A stretch of DNA of 61,621 bases, taken from contig JAKBLM010000021.1 in assembly GCA_021832085.1 (NCBI GenBank), positions 1 to 61,621 on the forward strand. Reading direction: 5' to 3'. The notes below the pieces were generated by a model that was not told the origin of the DNA, made no database searches, and worked only from the letters and a program-made list of their open reading frames with translations. The stretch's first letter is position 1, and each line of letters begins with the position of its first letter. Shown here piece by piece: positions 23,500 to 34,430 of this stretch. The position numbers and the translations under genes are program-made. The DNA is from Acidobacteriota bacterium (GTDB taxonomy: Bacteria; Acidobacteriota; Terriglobia; Acidiferrales; UBA7541).

Positions 23500-25694
23500 G
23501 ACAGAAAACAAAGGAACGAGCCGCGCCAGGCCAAACCGCCCCGGCGGCCACGCTGTCCCGCGGCACCGGCCATTACCTGCTGGAGGTGGGTTGCGAAGAA
23601 ATCCCGGCACGCATGCTCGCACGGGCGGCCGAAGAGCTTCGCGTGCTGCTCGGGAAGTATCTGGCCACCTATTCGCTAGCGGATGCCGGCGGCATCCAGG
23701 CCTACGGAGCGCCAAGGCGGCTTGTCGCTTCGATCCCGGCGTTGGCCTCGCGTCAACCTGACAGCCGAACGGAAACATTAGGTCCGCCCCGGGCCGTCGC
23801 CTTCGATAATGTCGGCGCGCCGACAAGAGCGGCCGAGAGCTTTGCAGCGAAACAAGGCGTTCGCGTCGGGGATTTGGAGATCACCTCGACGCCGCGGGGA
23901 GAATATGTTGTTGCGAGGCGCCTGGTCCACGGTCGGCCGGCTCGCGAGATCCTGGCCGAGATCGTGCCTCGGGCAATTCTGGAACTCTCGTTCCCGAGGA
24001 GCATGTATTGGACCAGAGGGAACGGGGCACGCTTCGTTCGCCCGATCCGCTGGATCGTCTCGCTGCTCGATGATAAGGTCGTGCCATTCGCCATAGGCGA
24101 CATACAGGCCGGACGTTTCTCCCACGGCCATCGCTTCCTCAGTCAGCAGGAAAAGATTCCGATCGCCAGGGCGGCCGACTACCTCGCCCAGCTCAGGGCC
24201 CATTTCGTTCTCGCCGATCCGGAGGAACGGCGGGACAAGATCCGTAAGGAACTGGCGCGCCTGGTGGCGCAACGGCGCCTGCGCCTACGGCCCGATCCGG
24301 ACCTGCTCGAGGAAATCGTCTATCTGAACGAATATCCCACCGCGCTACTGGGCAACTTTGACGAGGGGTATCTCGAACTGCCGGAGGAGATCCTCGTCAC
24401 GGTGATGCGCGGCCATCAGAAGTACTTCGCCGTCGAGGACCGGAGCGGGCGGCTTGCGCCGCATTTCGTCGCGATCATCAACATGAAGACCGACCCCGGC
24501 GGAACGATCCGCAGCGGCCACGAACGAGTCCTGCGTGCCCGGTTTGCCGACGCACAGTTCTTCTGGGACACTGACCAAAAATGTCGGCTCGCCGACTATC
24601 TTACCCGGCTCACCGGCGTCACCTATGAATCCCGGCTCGGCAGTTACTTCGACAAGGTCGAGCGCCTGCGTCGCCTGGCCCGGGGCATCGCCGAGCAATG
24701 GTTCAATTCGGGTATTCCCGAGGCGGATCTTCCCACCGCCGACCGCGCCGCCGAGTTGGCCAAATGCGACCTGGTCACCGAAATGGTCCGCGAGCTGCCG
24801 GAATTGCAGGGCATCGTCGGCGGGCTCTACGCCGCCGAGCAGGGCGAGCCGGTGTCAGTCTCCTGGGCCATCTACGATCAGTACCATCCCGAAGGGCTTG
24901 ACGACTCGATCCCGCGCAACCTTGCCGGCTGCGCACTCGCCATCGCCGACCGGCTCGATTCACTCGTTGGCTGTTTCTCGGTTGGGCTGGTTCCTTCCGG
25001 ATCGAGCGACGCCTTCGGCCTGCGCCGCGCCGCGTTGGGAATCGTAAAGATCCTGCTGGAGCGCAGGCTGACCTTTTCGCTGTCGGCAACAATTGCGGCA
25101 TCGGCCGGCCTGTTTCAAAGCCTAAAGCCCCAGATCGAGGTATCTCCCGAAGCGGAGAATCAGGTCCGCCAGTTCGTCCAGGAGCGCGCGCGGTACATTT
25201 TTCACGAGCGCTTCGGCTACGGTTACGACGAGATCGACGCCGTCCTCGCCGCCGGGGCAGATGACCTGGTGGACGCCGAGCAACGGATCGCCGCCGTGCG
25301 CGCGGTGCGGCGCACGAAGAATTTCGAGCCGCTGGCCGTGGCGTTCAAACGGATCAGGAACATCCTCGAAAAGGCGGGCCCAACCGAGGAGTGGCGGCTC
25401 GAGGCGGTGAGCAGGGAATTGCTCGGGGAAGCCGCCGAGCGCGACCTGCTGGCGGCCGCGGAGCGGGTGAGTAAGGAGGCCTCGCGGCTGAAGCGCGCCG
25501 GCCGTTATCGGGAAGCGCTGGAGGCGATCGCGGGCTTGCGCCCCGAAGTGGATCGTTTCTTTGACGATGTGTTGGTGATGAGCGAAGATTTGTCTGTGCG
25601 TAAAAATCGACTGACACTTCTGGCGCAGCTCCTGCGGGAGTTCTCCACGATCGCCGATTTTTCCGAGATTCAGACCGAAAATTCAGCGCGCTGA
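23496..25694 (+). CDS. glyS: Glycyl-tRNA synthetase beta subunit
   Basis: 732 residues from ATG 23496 (ATGA overlap with the glyQ stop). An N-terminal Lys/Ala-rich leader is followed by [16 protein letters not shown], the diagnostic start of GlyS. Other family segments are [38 protein letters not shown] and [20 protein letters not shown]; the C-terminal helical anticodon-binding domain is complete (DDVLVMSED). It partners with GlyQ in an alpha2beta2 enzyme and provides tRNA recognition. Confidence 0.96.
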   Translation: MRQKTKERAAPGQTAPAATLSRGTGHYLLEVGCEEIPARMLARAAEELRVLLGKYLATYSLADAGGIQAYGAPRRLVASIPALASRQPDSRTETLGPPRAVAFDNVGAPTRAAESFAAKQGVRVGDLEITSTPRGEYVVARRLVHGRPAREILAEIVPRAILELSFPRSMYWTRGNGARFVRPIRWIVSLLDDKVVPFAIGDIQAGRFSHGHRFLSQQEKIPIARAADYLAQLRAHFVLADPEERRDKIRKELARLVAQRRLRLRPDPDLLEEIVYLNEYPTALLGNFDEGYLELPEEILVTVMRGHQKYFAVEDRSGRLAPHFVAIINMKTDPGGTIRSGHERVLRARFADAQFFWDTDQKCRLADYLTRLTGVTYESRLGSYFDKVERLRRLARGIAEQWFNSGIPEADLPTADRAAELAKCDLVTEMVRELPELQGIVGGLYAAEQGEPVSVSWAIYDQYHPEGLDDSIPRNLAGCALAIADRLDSLVGCFSVGLVPSGSSDAFGLRRAALGIVKILLERRLTFSLSATIAASAGLFQSLKPQIEVSPEAENQVRQFVQERARYIFHERFGYGYDEIDAVLAAGADDLVDAEQRIAAVRAVRRTKNFEPLAVAFKRIRNILEKAGPTEEWRLEAVSRELLGEAAERDLLAAAERVSKEASRLKRAGRYREALEAIAGLRPEVDRFFDDVLVMSEDLSVRKNRLTLLAQLLREFSTIADFSEIQTENSAR

Positions 25695-25754
25695 GCTCCA
25701 AACGAAACGCCGATGTCGGCGCGCCGACCAAAGGAAGGGAAGGGTGAACCACAG

Positions 25755-28514
25755 ATGAAATATGTCTACTTCTTTGCTCGCGGGAAAGCCGAAGGATCGG
25801 CGGCGATGAAGGAACTGCTCGGGGGAAAGGGCGCCGGCCTGGCGGAAATGACTCGGATCGGCCTGCCCGTTCCGGCCGGCTTCACGATCACGACGCAGAC
25901 CTGCGACTATTACTTCCAGCACAAGCGCACCGTGCCTCGCGAACTCGCGGCACAGGTGAAGAGCGCCATGCAGCGCCTGGAAAAAGCCACCGGAAAGCGC
26001 TTCGGCGATACGAGCGATCCGTTGCTCGTCAGCGTCCGCTCGGGCGCAGCGGCGTCCATGCCTGGCATGATGGAAACGGTTCTCAACCTCGGGTTGAACG
26101 ACGACTCGGTTGTCGGCCTGGCCTCGGCCACGGGCAATCCCCGTTTCGCCTGGGACGCTTACCGCCGGTTCATTCAGATGTATTCCAGCGTGGTGGAGAA
26201 CCTGCCGAAGCATGATTTCGAGGAACGGCTGCGCGCCGTGCGCAGCAGCTTCGGAGCGGCGGACGATACCAAGATCCCCGCCGAGGGTTGGCAAGAGATT
26301 GTCACCCAGTTCAAAGAAATCTACCGAAACCACACGCGGCACGACTTCCCACAAAAGCCCGAGGAACAGCTCTGGGGCGCTATCCGCGCCGTTTTCGAAT
26401 CCTGGATGGCCGACAAGGCGGTCACTTACCGCCGCGTGGAAAAAATCACGGGGCTGCTGGGCACCGCGGTGAGCGTCGTACAGATGGTCTTCGGGAACTG
26501 GGGCGAGGATTCCGGCACGGGTGTCTGCTTCACCCGCGATCCCTCCTCGGGTGATGGTTTGCACTTCTACGGCGACTTCCTGCCCAACGCGCAGGGAGAA
26601 GACGTTGTTGCCGGGATCCGCAATCCACTCCCGCTCACCGAAATGGCCAAGCGGCTGGCCGGGCCCTATCGCCAGCTCGAGCGCGCCCGCAAGCTGCTGG
26701 AGCGCCACTACCGCGATATGCAGGACGTCGAATTTACCGTCCAGCAAGGTCAGCTCTATATCCTCCAAACGCGCACTGGCAAGCGAACCCCTGCCGCCGC
26801 GTTTCGTATCGCCGTGGATCTGGCCAACGAGGGGCTCATCGCAAAGAGGGAAGCCGTGCAGCGGATCAAGCCGCACGATATCGAGCGCCTTTTCTACCCC
26901 GTGATCGATCCCGACTTTTCTCAAGAAAAACTTCAAGCTGCCCAAATGGCCAGCGGCATCAACGCGGTTCCGGGTGCGGCCGTGGGCCGCGCCGTTTTCA
27001 GCGCGCAGGAAGCCGAGGAATGGGCTAAGAACGGGGAAAAGGTGATCCTGGTCCGCCGGGAAACCAGCCCGGAGGACGTCGGTGGCATGTACGTGGCGCA
27101 AGGCATCCTGACCGCTACTGGCGGAAAGACGAGCCACGCCGCCGTTGTGGCCCGGGGCTGGGGCAAGTGCTGCGTCGTCGGTTGCGAGGCGCTCGAGGTG
27201 GACTATGCAGCCAAGCGCATGAGCGTCAACGGCCACGTCGTCAGACAGGGAGACTGGATCACGCTCGACGGAAACGAGGGCCTCGTTTACCAGGGGCAGA
27301 TCCCGGTCGCCATGCCGAAACTCCCTCCAGCTTATTTCACACTTCTCGGCTGGGCTGACGGTATTCGCCGGCTCGGCGTTCGCACAAATGCCGATACGCC
27401 GCACGACGCGCGGAAGGCGCGCGAAATGGGCGCCGAGGGCATCGGGCTCTGCCGCACCGAGCACATGTTCTTCAAGGATTTCGAGTTCCCCGAGCGCAGC
27501 GCCGAACGCCAATTTGCGATTCAGGAGATGATCCTGGCCGATACGCAAGAAACGCGGCGGCGCGCGCTAGACAAGCTGCTCCCGTTCCAGCGTCGCGACT
27601 TCATCGGCATTTTCGAGGCAATGAAGGGCTTGCCCGTCACCATCCGGCTAGTCGATCCACCGCTCCATGAGTTCGTTCCTCACGAGCCGGAACGGCAGCG
27701 GGAACTCGCCGAGAAGATCGGCATCAGCACCGAGCAGGTGGCTAAGCGCGTCGAGCAACTGCGCGAGGCGAATCCGATGCTCGGGCACCGTGGCTGCCGC
27801 CTGGCCATCACCTATCCGGAAATTCTGGAGATGCAAGTGCGCGCGATCATGGAAGCCGCGGTCGACTGCAAGAAACGGGGCATTCAAGTGATTCCTGAGA
27901 TCATGCATCCGCTCACGATGGACAAGAAAGAGCTGTCGATTCTCGCTGACGCCACGCGGCGCGTGGCCGGGCAAGTGCTCAAAGAGGCCGGGGTAAAGTT
28001 GAACTACACGGTCGGTACGATGATTGAGTTGCCGCGCGCCGCCTTGCTCGCGGATCAGATCGCTGAGGTAGCCGAATTCTTTTCCTTCGGCACGAACGAC
28101 CTCACGCAAACCGTGATGGGGCTTTCGCGCGACGATGCCGGACGTTTCCTGCCCGATTACGTCGACGAGAAGAAGGCCGGCGTGTTCAAGGCTGATCCGT
28201 TCCAGTCGCTCGACACCGATGGCGTTGGGCTGCTGGTCCGATGGGCGATCGAGCGCGGACGTTCCACGCGGAAAAACCTGAAGGTCGGCATCTGCGGTGA
28301 ACACGGCGGCGATCCGGACAGCGTCCATTTCTGCCACCGCGTGGGCATGAACTACGTCAGCTGCTCGCCCTTCCGCGTGCCGATCGCGCGTCTCTCGGCA
28401 GCGCATGTGGTGATCGAGGAAGAACAGGCCAAGGCAAAAGGCGGAGCGAAGGGCAAATCCAAGCCGAAGGCCAAGGCCCGGCCGAAAGCGAAGGTCAAGG
28501 CAAGACGGAAGTAA
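25755..28514 (+). CDS. ppdK: Pyruvate, phosphate dikinase
   Basis: 919 residues from ATG 25755 with a GGAAGGGAAGGG ribosome-binding site. The N-terminal ATP-grasp domain contains GGKGAGLAEMTRIGLPVPAGF and SVRSGAAASMPGMMETVLNLG. The swivelling phosphohistidine domain has H461 in GGKTSHAAVVARG. The C-terminal TIM-barrel PEP/pyruvate domain has EGIGLCRTEHMFF and FFSFGTNDLTQTVMG. The last ~32 residues are a Lys/Ala-rich tail (KAKGGAKGKSKPKAKARPKA), absent from most homologues, that might bind nucleic acid or polyanions. The enzyme interconverts pyruvate, Pi, ATP with PEP, PPi, AMP. It lies 60 bp after glyS, in line with recO-glyQ-glyS. Confidence 0.96.
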   Translation: MKYVYFFARGKAEGSAAMKELLGGKGAGLAEMTRIGLPVPAGFTITTQTCDYYFQHKRTVPRELAAQVKSAMQRLEKATGKRFGDTSDPLLVSVRSGAAASMPGMMETVLNLGLNDDSVVGLASATGNPRFAWDAYRRFIQMYSSVVENLPKHDFEERLRAVRSSFGAADDTKIPAEGWQEIVTQFKEIYRNHTRHDFPQKPEEQLWGAIRAVFESWMADKAVTYRRVEKITGLLGTAVSVVQMVFGNWGEDSGTGVCFTRDPSSGDGLHFYGDFLPNAQGEDVVAGIRNPLPLTEMAKRLAGPYRQLERARKLLERHYRDMQDVEFTVQQGQLYILQTRTGKRTPAAAFRIAVDLANEGLIAKREAVQRIKPHDIERLFYPVIDPDFSQEKLQAAQMASGINAVPGAAVGRAVFSAQEAEEWAKNGEKVILVRRETSPEDVGGMYVAQGILTATGGKTSHAAVVARGWGKCCVVGCEALEVDYAAKRMSVNGHVVRQGDWITLDGNEGLVYQGQIPVAMPKLPPAYFTLLGWADGIRRLGVRTNADTPHDARKAREMGAEGIGLCRTEHMFFKDFEFPERSAERQFAIQEMILADTQETRRRALDKLLPFQRRDFIGIFEAMKGLPVTIRLVDPPLHEFVPHEPERQRELAEKIGISTEQVAKRVEQLREANPMLGHRGCRLAITYPEILEMQVRAIMEAAVDCKKRGIQVIPEIMHPLTMDKKELSILADATRRVAGQVLKEAGVKLNYTVGTMIELPRAALLADQIAEVAEFFSFGTNDLTQTVMGLSRDDAGRFLPDYVDEKKAGVFKADPFQSLDTDGVGLLVRWAIERGRSTRKNLKVGICGEHGGDPDSVHFCHRVGMNYVSCSPFRVPIARLSAAHVVIEEEQAKAKGGAKGKSKPKAKARPKAKVKARRK

Positions 28515-28536
28515 TCTTCAAGTATCACTCGACGTC

Positions 28537-28570
28537 GCGGCGGGCGCCTGCAACGCCCGCCGCTTCGTTT
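28537..28570 (+). terminator. Strong stem-loop after ppdK, between converging genes
   Basis: GCGGCGGGCG (28537-28546) and CGCCCGCCGC (28554-28563) form a perfect 10-bp stem with a 7-nt loop, followed by TTCGTTT. It sits 22 bp after the ppdK stop and abuts the end of the lptFG gene, so it probably terminates ppdK and may act in both directions. Confidence 0.65.
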
Positions 28571-30866
28571 ATGTGGGCATCTTCAAGAAAAAGTAGAGGC
28601 CCACAAAAAAGAAGATCGCGTCGGGCGCCCAGCCGGCGATGAATGGCGGCAATTGTCCGACCGCGCCCATCGCCTCGAAAAGGGCTGCCGAGGCCCAGTA
28701 GACGATTCCGATCCCCACTCCCGCCGCCAAGCCGCCGACCGCGCCTCTCGTGCCCAGCAGAAACGGAAACGGAATCCCGATCAGAATGATGATGGCCGCA
28801 AGCAGCGGGAACGCGAATTTCCGCTCCCATTCCACCGAAAGTCGCGAGACGTCGAATCCGGCATGTTGCAGCTGGGAGATGTACCGGCCCAACTGGCGCC
28901 AGTTCATCTGGTAGGCCTGGAGGGCCACTCGCTGGAAATAGCTGGGCGGCTCGTCGATTTCCGGCAGGGAACTAACGGTGAAGGGCTGATACTTGACCAC
29001 TTTTTCGTTCCGGAAATCGCGCACCCAGCCCTGTTCGAGCACCCAGGAATGGATTGCCGGCTCCCACCGCGCACGCCGTGCAAAGACGCGCCGGCGCAGG
29101 GCAAAAGTCTTCGCGTTCAGTTCGAAAACGTTCAGGCCGCCAAAGACTTGGTGATCCGCGTCGTAGATCTCGTAGTTGTAAATCTTGTCGCCGCGGCCGA
29201 AGATCCAGCGCAGACGGGGCTGGAAGTAGGTTTGGGCCGGCAGGCCCTTGATCCGGTTGCGGAGGGCATCCTGCGTCCGGTTTGTGTAGGGCAGGATGCT
29301 GGCATCCATCGCGAAAAGTCCCCCGGCAAGCAACAGACCGGCGACGATCAGGGGCAGGGAGACGCGGTAAAGGCTGATGCCGGAGGCCTTGAAGGCGGTG
29401 ACTTCGTTGAATTTACTCATCACGGCGAGCGTTGCCAGCGTGCCGATCAGCGCGGCAAGCGGTGCGAGCCTGTAGAAGAAGAGTGGCGCCAGATAGACGA
29501 AATAACGAGTGACCACTCCCATACTCGCGTGGTGGGTCGCAATGTCGTTCAGCAATTCGAAGAAGGTGAACACCTCCATCAGCACCACGAAGCCCACCAG
29601 CGTCAGCAGAAAGTAGAAGAGGAAGCTGCGAAGCGCGTAGAGGTCGATCAGCGAGGGAAACCGGCCGATTCTCCAGCTCTGTGCGCCGGCCGTGCTCCTT
29701 GCCATTCCCCCTTCAGCCCCATGCGGTGCGCGACGTCCCAGTCCAGCTAGTCGTTCGGAGAAAAATTCCGACCATCGCGCACTGCGAACGCTATCGATGC
29801 CCACCAGCAGCGCCGCGCCCACCGCGAACCAGACCAGGTTGGCCAGCCATACACCAAGCCACGGCGATAACACCCCTTGCCGCGCCTTTCCCACGCCGAT
29901 CACAAAGACCAGGTAGTAGCCGGCCAGCAGCACCAGCGTCAGCACGAAACCCATCGCCCGCCCAGACTGCCCCGGCCGCGCGCCGATTGCCACCGCCAGC
30001 AATGCAAAAACTAGGCAGGCGAGCGGGAAGGCGAAACGGCGCTGCAGTTCCACACGGGCTTCCCGCCATCCCGCACCGCGCGTGGACAACAACTGGCTGA
30101 TGCTTTCGCGGGGAGGGGAAAGGGCGCCAGACAGATGATGGCTCATGCCAGCCAGGCTCAACGCGAGATCGCTAGAAGCAAAGGTCGCTACCGTGTACCG
30201 GCTTGGCTGGCTCGGTTCGTAGGTGTGCGTGGCGCCATCTTGCAAGTGAAGCTGGAGGATGTCCGAGCCGGGACGCGGGACAAGGATCGCATTCTTGGCC
30301 AAGGTCACCTCGCTGACGCCGCCCTTGCCCGTCTGGGCCAGGAAGACGCCGCGCCAGCGACGGCCGGAAGCGCTGGAATCCTCCACGTACAGGATCAGGT
30401 TCTTGAATTCCTCCTGAAAGACGCGTGGTTCCACGTCGATCGAGGTTTGCGATCTCAGCAACCTGGATTCCAGTCGATTGAGTTCGTTCAGGGACTGCGG
30501 CACTAGCCAGACGGTGTTGCCGAGCGAAAGGAGGGTGCCGGCCAACGCAAAAATGCCGATCGGAACCAACAAATGCCGGCGGCTGATCCCCAGCGAATTC
30601 AGCGCAACGATTTCGCTATCGGCGCCGAGCCGGCCCAGCCCGATTAGTGCTCCCACGAGCACCGCGATCGGAAGGGAAAAGGAGAGAACGGGAGGCAATG
30701 CGCAGACGACCAGGAGCAGCGTCGTGCCGGCGTTGTTCCAGTGCCGCACCACCAGGTCCATCAGCTGCACCAGCCTCGGCACGAAGAAGACAAAGGTGAA
30801 AACGCCCAAGCCCAGCAGGGCGTGAGAAGCAAGTTCGCGGCAAATGTAGCGGTTGATGACCCGCAT
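28569..30866 (-). CDS. lptFG: LptF-LptG fused LPS-export ABC transporter permease
   Basis: 765 residues from ATG 30866 (RVINRYICRELA is the usual LptF start; an in-frame ATG at 30941 would add 25 residues). The first YjgP/YjgQ unit spans about 1-375 with TMs near 15-35, 55-80, 100-120 and three after residue 290. A second unit begins at about 415 (LIDLYALRSFLFYFLLTLVG) and ends with TMs near 690-765. Each half has the beta-jellyroll periplasmic domain between TM3 and TM4. E. coli encodes LptF and LptG as separate proteins that pair with LptB2; here both halves are in one chain. Role: extraction of lipopolysaccharide from the inner membrane. Confidence 0.88.
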   Translation of the reverse strand: MRVINRYICRELASHALLGLGVFTFVFFVPRLVQLMDLVVRHWNNAGTTLLLVVCALPPVLSFSLPIAVLVGALIGLGRLGADSEIVALNSLGISRRHLLVPIGIFALAGTLLSLGNTVWLVPQSLNELNRLESRLLRSQTSIDVEPRVFQEEFKNLILYVEDSSASGRRWRGVFLAQTGKGGVSEVTLAKNAILVPRPGSDILQLHLQDGATHTYEPSQPSRYTVATFASSDLALSLAGMSHHLSGALSPPRESISQLLSTRGAGWREARVELQRRFAFPLACLVFALLAVAIGARPGQSGRAMGFVLTLVLLAGYYLVFVIGVGKARQGVLSPWLGVWLANLVWFAVGAALLVGIDSVRSARWSEFFSERLAGLGRRAPHGAEGGMARSTAGAQSWRIGRFPSLIDLYALRSFLFYFLLTLVGFVVLMEVFTFFELLNDIATHHASMGVVTRYFVYLAPLFFYRLAPLAALIGTLATLAVMSKFNEVTAFKASGISLYRVSLPLIVAGLLLAGGLFAMDASILPYTNRTQDALRNRIKGLPAQTYFQPRLRWIFGRGDKIYNYEIYDADHQVFGGLNVFELNAKTFALRRRVFARRARWEPAIHSWVLEQGWVRDFRNEKVVKYQPFTVSSLPEIDEPPSYFQRVALQAYQMNWRQLGRYISQLQHAGFDVSRLSVEWERKFAFPLLAAIIILIGIPFPFLLGTRGAVGGLAAGVGIGIVYWASAALFEAMGAVGQLPPFIAGWAPDAIFFFVGLYFFLKMPT

Positions 30867-31425
30867 TCGAATGGGCCGCCATTTTAGCACGCCGGGTGCG
30901 CCTGCTCCCGCCCGGTTCGGGGAATGGCTTTCCTTCATCAACTTCTACTTTGACACATACACCCGCCCAATTGCCGCACTGCTGCCGTCGACGCCATGTG
31001 TTGCCTGCTGCCGACTCCGAAATGCTCACAAGCATTATGGGGATGGGGAAACCGTGTAAACGGTTTCCGAAAGTTTTCGCCGCCTTCAAACTTTTTCACT
31101 GCGACTGGCTCACCAGCCAGTCGGCTGAGCCGCGATTTGAGGACCTGCAGCGGCCTGCCGATCCCCCGAGCATGAGAGCCGGTACGCGAGCATCCATCGC
31201 ATTCGCAATCAGGCGAAACAGAACCTTCAAGTTTTAGCTCAAGTACAAAAACGCGGCCGTTTCCTTGACGGCCACGCCCACCTACGGCCGATTCCCGGGC
31301 AACATGCCAAAAACTCTAACGACGATCGCTTGCCCTATGCAGTTCAGAAAACACTTTAAGACTGCCCGGGCCGGCAAAACCGCAGTTCAAGTTTTACCTG
31401 CGGAATGACAGCCTGGGATTTTGCC
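30867..31425. other. Intergenic region with two hairpins, no gene seen
   Basis: About 560 bp upstream of lptFG and downstream of the propeller gene. It contains a 9-bp perfect stem-loop CGACTGGCT/AGCCAGTCG (31102-31123) and a smaller one GGCCGT/ACGGCC (31255-31273). The frames here are short and lack ribosome-binding sites. Confidence 0.55.
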
Positions 31426-32544
31426 TTAGAAAAGCTTCACGGCCACCGAATCCGGGCGCTTTCCTACCGGAACCAGCGTCACCAGGTGCGGTCCTTCGCG
31501 GGCAATCACCGCCAGATCGTTCGACCCGGCGTCGGCCGCCAGCAGCATGCGCTCATCGAGGCCGAGGGCGCAGGCCACCGGACGCTGGCCGGTCGGAGCC
31601 GAGCCGAGAACCTCGCGGTAAGCGAGGTTGACGGCGACCACTCGGCCGGCGCTGCGGTCGCAGGCGTACAAAAGCGAGCCGTTTCGCGTGACCACGCCGG
31701 AAGCGGGATCGGAGCCCAGTTCCACGTAATCGTCCACGTCGTTGGTCCACGTATTGATAACGGTGAGGCCGTGCGTATCGGGCGAGAGCACGTATACCTC
31801 GCCACCGTCGGGCTTGAGCAGCAGGGCATTGGTGCGGCCACCGGCCTCGATCCGCGTCAAAAGCTCGGGCGGGCTGAGCCGAAGCACGGAAACCAGATCG
31901 GTGGTCGCGGAACCCACAAACGCTTTGGAGCTGTCGGGCAGGATCACCAGCGCGTCGGGTTGCGGGCCGACCGGAACCGTTGCGATGGAGTTGAGCGTGG
32001 CCGCGTCGAGCACGCTGATGGTGGAATCCTCGCGGTTCGCCACCAGCACCCATTTCCCGTTGGGCGACGCCCGGACGATCGTTGGCCGGCGGCCGACCCG
32101 GCCGCTGGCGACCACCTGACGGGTCGCGCAATCGATTGCCACAACGGAGTCTGAGCCGGCACACGCGACGTAGGCGAGCCGGCCGTGGGGAGAAAAGTTT
32201 AGCGAGTCCGGCTCGGAACATACCGGGATCCGTATCACGTGGCCGGTCGGCGCTTCGATCACCCAAACGTATCCGCCCCCGGTGCTCACACCCCAAATTT
32301 CCTTGCGCGTCGGGTGCGCGTGAATCGAGGCGGGCAGCGGTCCGACCGGGATCGTCTGTACCGCGGAAAGCGTGACCAGGTTCACGGCCGTGACCGTTCC
32401 GTCGCCGGCATTGGCAACGTAGGCGTAAAGGTGAACGCCGGGGCGGAGAATCGTCGGCCGACTCTCCCGTACTACTTCACACGTTGCTGCCCCGGCCAGC
32501 ACGACGAGGGCAAGCAGCAAGCGGATGTGGGAACGCCAGTTCAT
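31426..32544 (-). CDS. Exported YVTN-type beta-propeller protein
   Basis: 372 residues from ATG 32544, which places a hydrophobic signal or anchor (LLLALVVLAGAATC, possible lipobox-like Cys) near the N-terminus. It carries seven-bladed propeller repeats of about 42 residues: AYVANAGDGTVTAVN, AYVACAGSDSVVAID, VLVANREDSTISVLD, AFVGSATTDLVSVL, VYVLSPDTHGLTVIN, LYACDRSAGRVVAVN and LAADAGSNDLAVI. Such YncE/SMP-30-like proteins are extracytoplasmic and often of unknown function. A longer ORF start at 32667 adds an Arg-rich non-signal stretch and is less likely. Confidence 0.85.
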   Translation of the reverse strand: MNWRSHIRLLLALVVLAGAATCEVVRESRPTILRPGVHLYAYVANAGDGTVTAVNLVTLSAVQTIPVGPLPASIHAHPTRKEIWGVSTGGGYVWVIEAPTGHVIRIPVCSEPDSLNFSPHGRLAYVACAGSDSVVAIDCATRQVVASGRVGRRPTIVRASPNGKWVLVANREDSTISVLDAATLNSIATVPVGPQPDALVILPDSSKAFVGSATTDLVSVLRLSPPELLTRIEAGGRTNALLLKPDGGEVYVLSPDTHGLTVINTWTNDVDDYVELGSDPASGVVTRNGSLLYACDRSAGRVVAVNLAYREVLGSAPTGQRPVACALGLDERMLLAADAGSNDLAVIAREGPHLVTLVPVGKRPDSVAVKLF

Positions 32545-32709
32545 TCGTGGAGGCGCCGGCACTTGCTGTTGGCAGTTGCGGCGAATTCGGGAAACCAGGA
32601 GGACAACGTGCTCACCTTGCCGCACCTCGCTGCGGCGCCACCGCTCCCGTCTGCTGGCGGCCCGCACGCAAGAATTTGGCTGTGCGGCTGAAGGAGGGTG
32701 GCACGAGGG

Positions 32710-33738
32710 TCAGTTTACGGAACGGGAAAGCACAGCGGCGATCTGTCGCACTTCGCCCATGAGCACTTCGAATTCTTCGGGTGAAATCGACTGAAAGCCG
32801 TCGGAAAGGGCATGATCCGGGTCGTGATGGACCTCGATCAGCAGGCCGTCGGCGCCAACGGCCACCGCGGCCCGGGAAAGCGGCCGCACTTTCGTTCGGC
32901 GACCGGTGCCGTGGCTCGGATCGACCAGGATCGGCAGATGGCTCACTCCGTGAACAGCCGGAACCACGCTCAAGTCCAGTGTGTTTCGCGTATGGTCGGA
33001 AAAGGTGCGCACGCCTCGCTCGCAAAGCGCCACGTTGTAGTTGCCTTCCGACATCACGTATTCGGCGGCCATCAGGAACTCGTCGAGTGTCGCCGCCATG
33101 CCCCGCTTCAGCAGCACCGGCTTGCGGGCGCGCCCGGCACGCTTCAGCAGCGAGAAATTCTGCATATTGCGCGCGCCGATCTGAATGACGTCCGCATATT
33201 CCTCCACGAGATCAAGGCTCTCGTTGTCCACGGCCTCCGTCACGATTCCCACGCCGTAGGCTTCGCGGGCCTCGGCCATGATTTTCAGCCCTTCGAGCCC
33301 GAGCCCCTGAAAGCTGTAGGGCGATGTCCGCGGCTTATAGGCGCCTCCGCGCATCAGGCGTGCCCCGCCGGCTCTGACCCGCTCGGCCGCGGCGAAAAAC
33401 TGCTCGCGATTTTCCACGGCACAAGGCCCCGCGATCACGCCAAAATGCGGGCCCCCGATGCGCACTTCTCCCGATGGCGTCGGAATGACCAGCACGGAAT
33501 CTTCGGGTTTCACCTCGCGGCCCACCAGTTTGTAGGGCTTGCTGACCGGGATGCACTCGACCACGCCGGGCATGCTATCTAGGAACGCGAGATCGACCGC
33601 GCTCTTGTTCCCGGTAATGCCGATCGCCGTGCGCGTCTCGCCGGGAATCGGATGGGCCTTCAGCCCGAGGTTTTCGATCCGCTCGCAAACGGCACGGATC
33701 TCCTGTTCAGAAGCGTTTGTTTTCATAACGACGAGCAT
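32710..33738 (-). CDS. aroF: 3-Deoxy-7-phosphoheptulonate (DAHP) synthase, type I-beta with N-terminal regulatory domain
   Basis: 342 residues from ATG 33738, chosen because GGAG lies 6-9 bp upstream. Residues 1-70 ([17 protein letters not shown]) are the ferredoxin-like domain seen in Thermotoga-type DAHP synthases, used in feedback control by aromatic amino acids. The TIM barrel has [43 protein letters not shown] and DPSHGTGRR. It condenses PEP with erythrose-4-phosphate, the first step of the shikimate pathway. The upstream PPDK gene could supply PEP, but they are not co-transcribed. Confidence 0.95.
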   Translation of the reverse strand: MLVVMKTNASEQEIRAVCERIENLGLKAHPIPGETRTAIGITGNKSAVDLAFLDSMPGVVECIPVSKPYKLVGREVKPEDSVLVIPTPSGEVRIGGPHFGVIAGPCAVENREQFFAAAERVRAGGARLMRGGAYKPRTSPYSFQGLGLEGLKIMAEAREAYGVGIVTEAVDNESLDLVEEYADVIQIGARNMQNFSLLKRAGRARKPVLLKRGMAATLDEFLMAAEYVMSEGNYNVALCERGVRTFSDHTRNTLDLSVVPAVHGVSHLPILVDPSHGTGRRTKVRPLSRAAVAVGADGLLIEVHHDPDHALSDGFQSISPEEFEVLMGEVRQIAAVLSRSVN

Positions 33739-33975
33739 GGGTTTCTCCGGAAGAAGAAGCGAGTGTACTCCATGCGCCACAGGCCCGCAAACCTTGCAAG
33801 ATCAGCGCGTCAGGTTCTTTTCTGTGAAATTTTGCAAAGTGTGCGGCTTCCCCGGCCGAATCCGGCCTGCCATCCCAATCCGGCTCGACGCTGGCGCGCC
33901 GGCCTTTTGGTACATCACTCCCTTCCACGCGGACCGGGCGGCCCGTGCGGCGGTTCCAGCGGAACCGGAGGTTTC

Positions 33976-34254
33976 TCAGGAAACCCCGGCCGCGCTCTTG
34001 AACCCAGGGATCGCGCTCGCGGCGCTATTTGAAACCGCTTGCGGCTCGTCGAGATCCGTTATTTCCCCGACTGAATAGGGAGCCTCACGGTTGCAGGCCG
34101 GGCACCACGCAAGAAAAATCCGGCGCGACAGGATGTCGATTCCGGCCGCTTCCGATTCTTGAGATTCAGAGGGTTTAAAAGGCACGGGGAAAGGTCTCCC
34201 GCAATGAAGGCAGATCACTCCCCAGTTTCGCTCAGGCTCTACTTTTTGTTCCAT
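33976..34254 (-). CDS. Small zinc-ribbon-like protein of unknown function
   Basis: 92 residues with two CxxC-type pairs: CLHCGRPF near residues 15-22 and CPACNREA near 51-58. This fits a single structural zinc ribbon. The ATG is preceded by GGGTGA at a reasonable distance. No family name recognised. The middle region SESQESEAAGIDILSRRIF and acidic EITDLDE stretch look protein-like. Real gene status is supported mainly by the paired CxxC motifs. Confidence 0.55.
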   Translation of the reverse strand: MEQKVEPERNWGVICLHCGRPFPVPFKPSESQESEAAGIDILSRRIFLAWCPACNREAPYSVGEITDLDEPQAVSNSAASAIPGFKSAAGVS

Positions 34255-34430
34255 TCATTCACCCATCTGCAACGGTATGATTCCCCCACTCGGAAAGCTT
34301 ACCGCAGTTTTGCGGATCGCTCCGCAGCCCCCGCCCGGGTTTAGTGCCGATCGGGCCAGCGGGCGAGTCTACACCACGGATAGCCCCGGGGAAGTGTGAA
34401 CGTTCGGTGAACAATCCGGCTTATCCACAC

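Noticed and set aside
25683..27548. 621-codon minus-strand open frame opposite ppdK
   Set aside because: Shadow frame; ppdK on the plus strand has all catalytic motifs.
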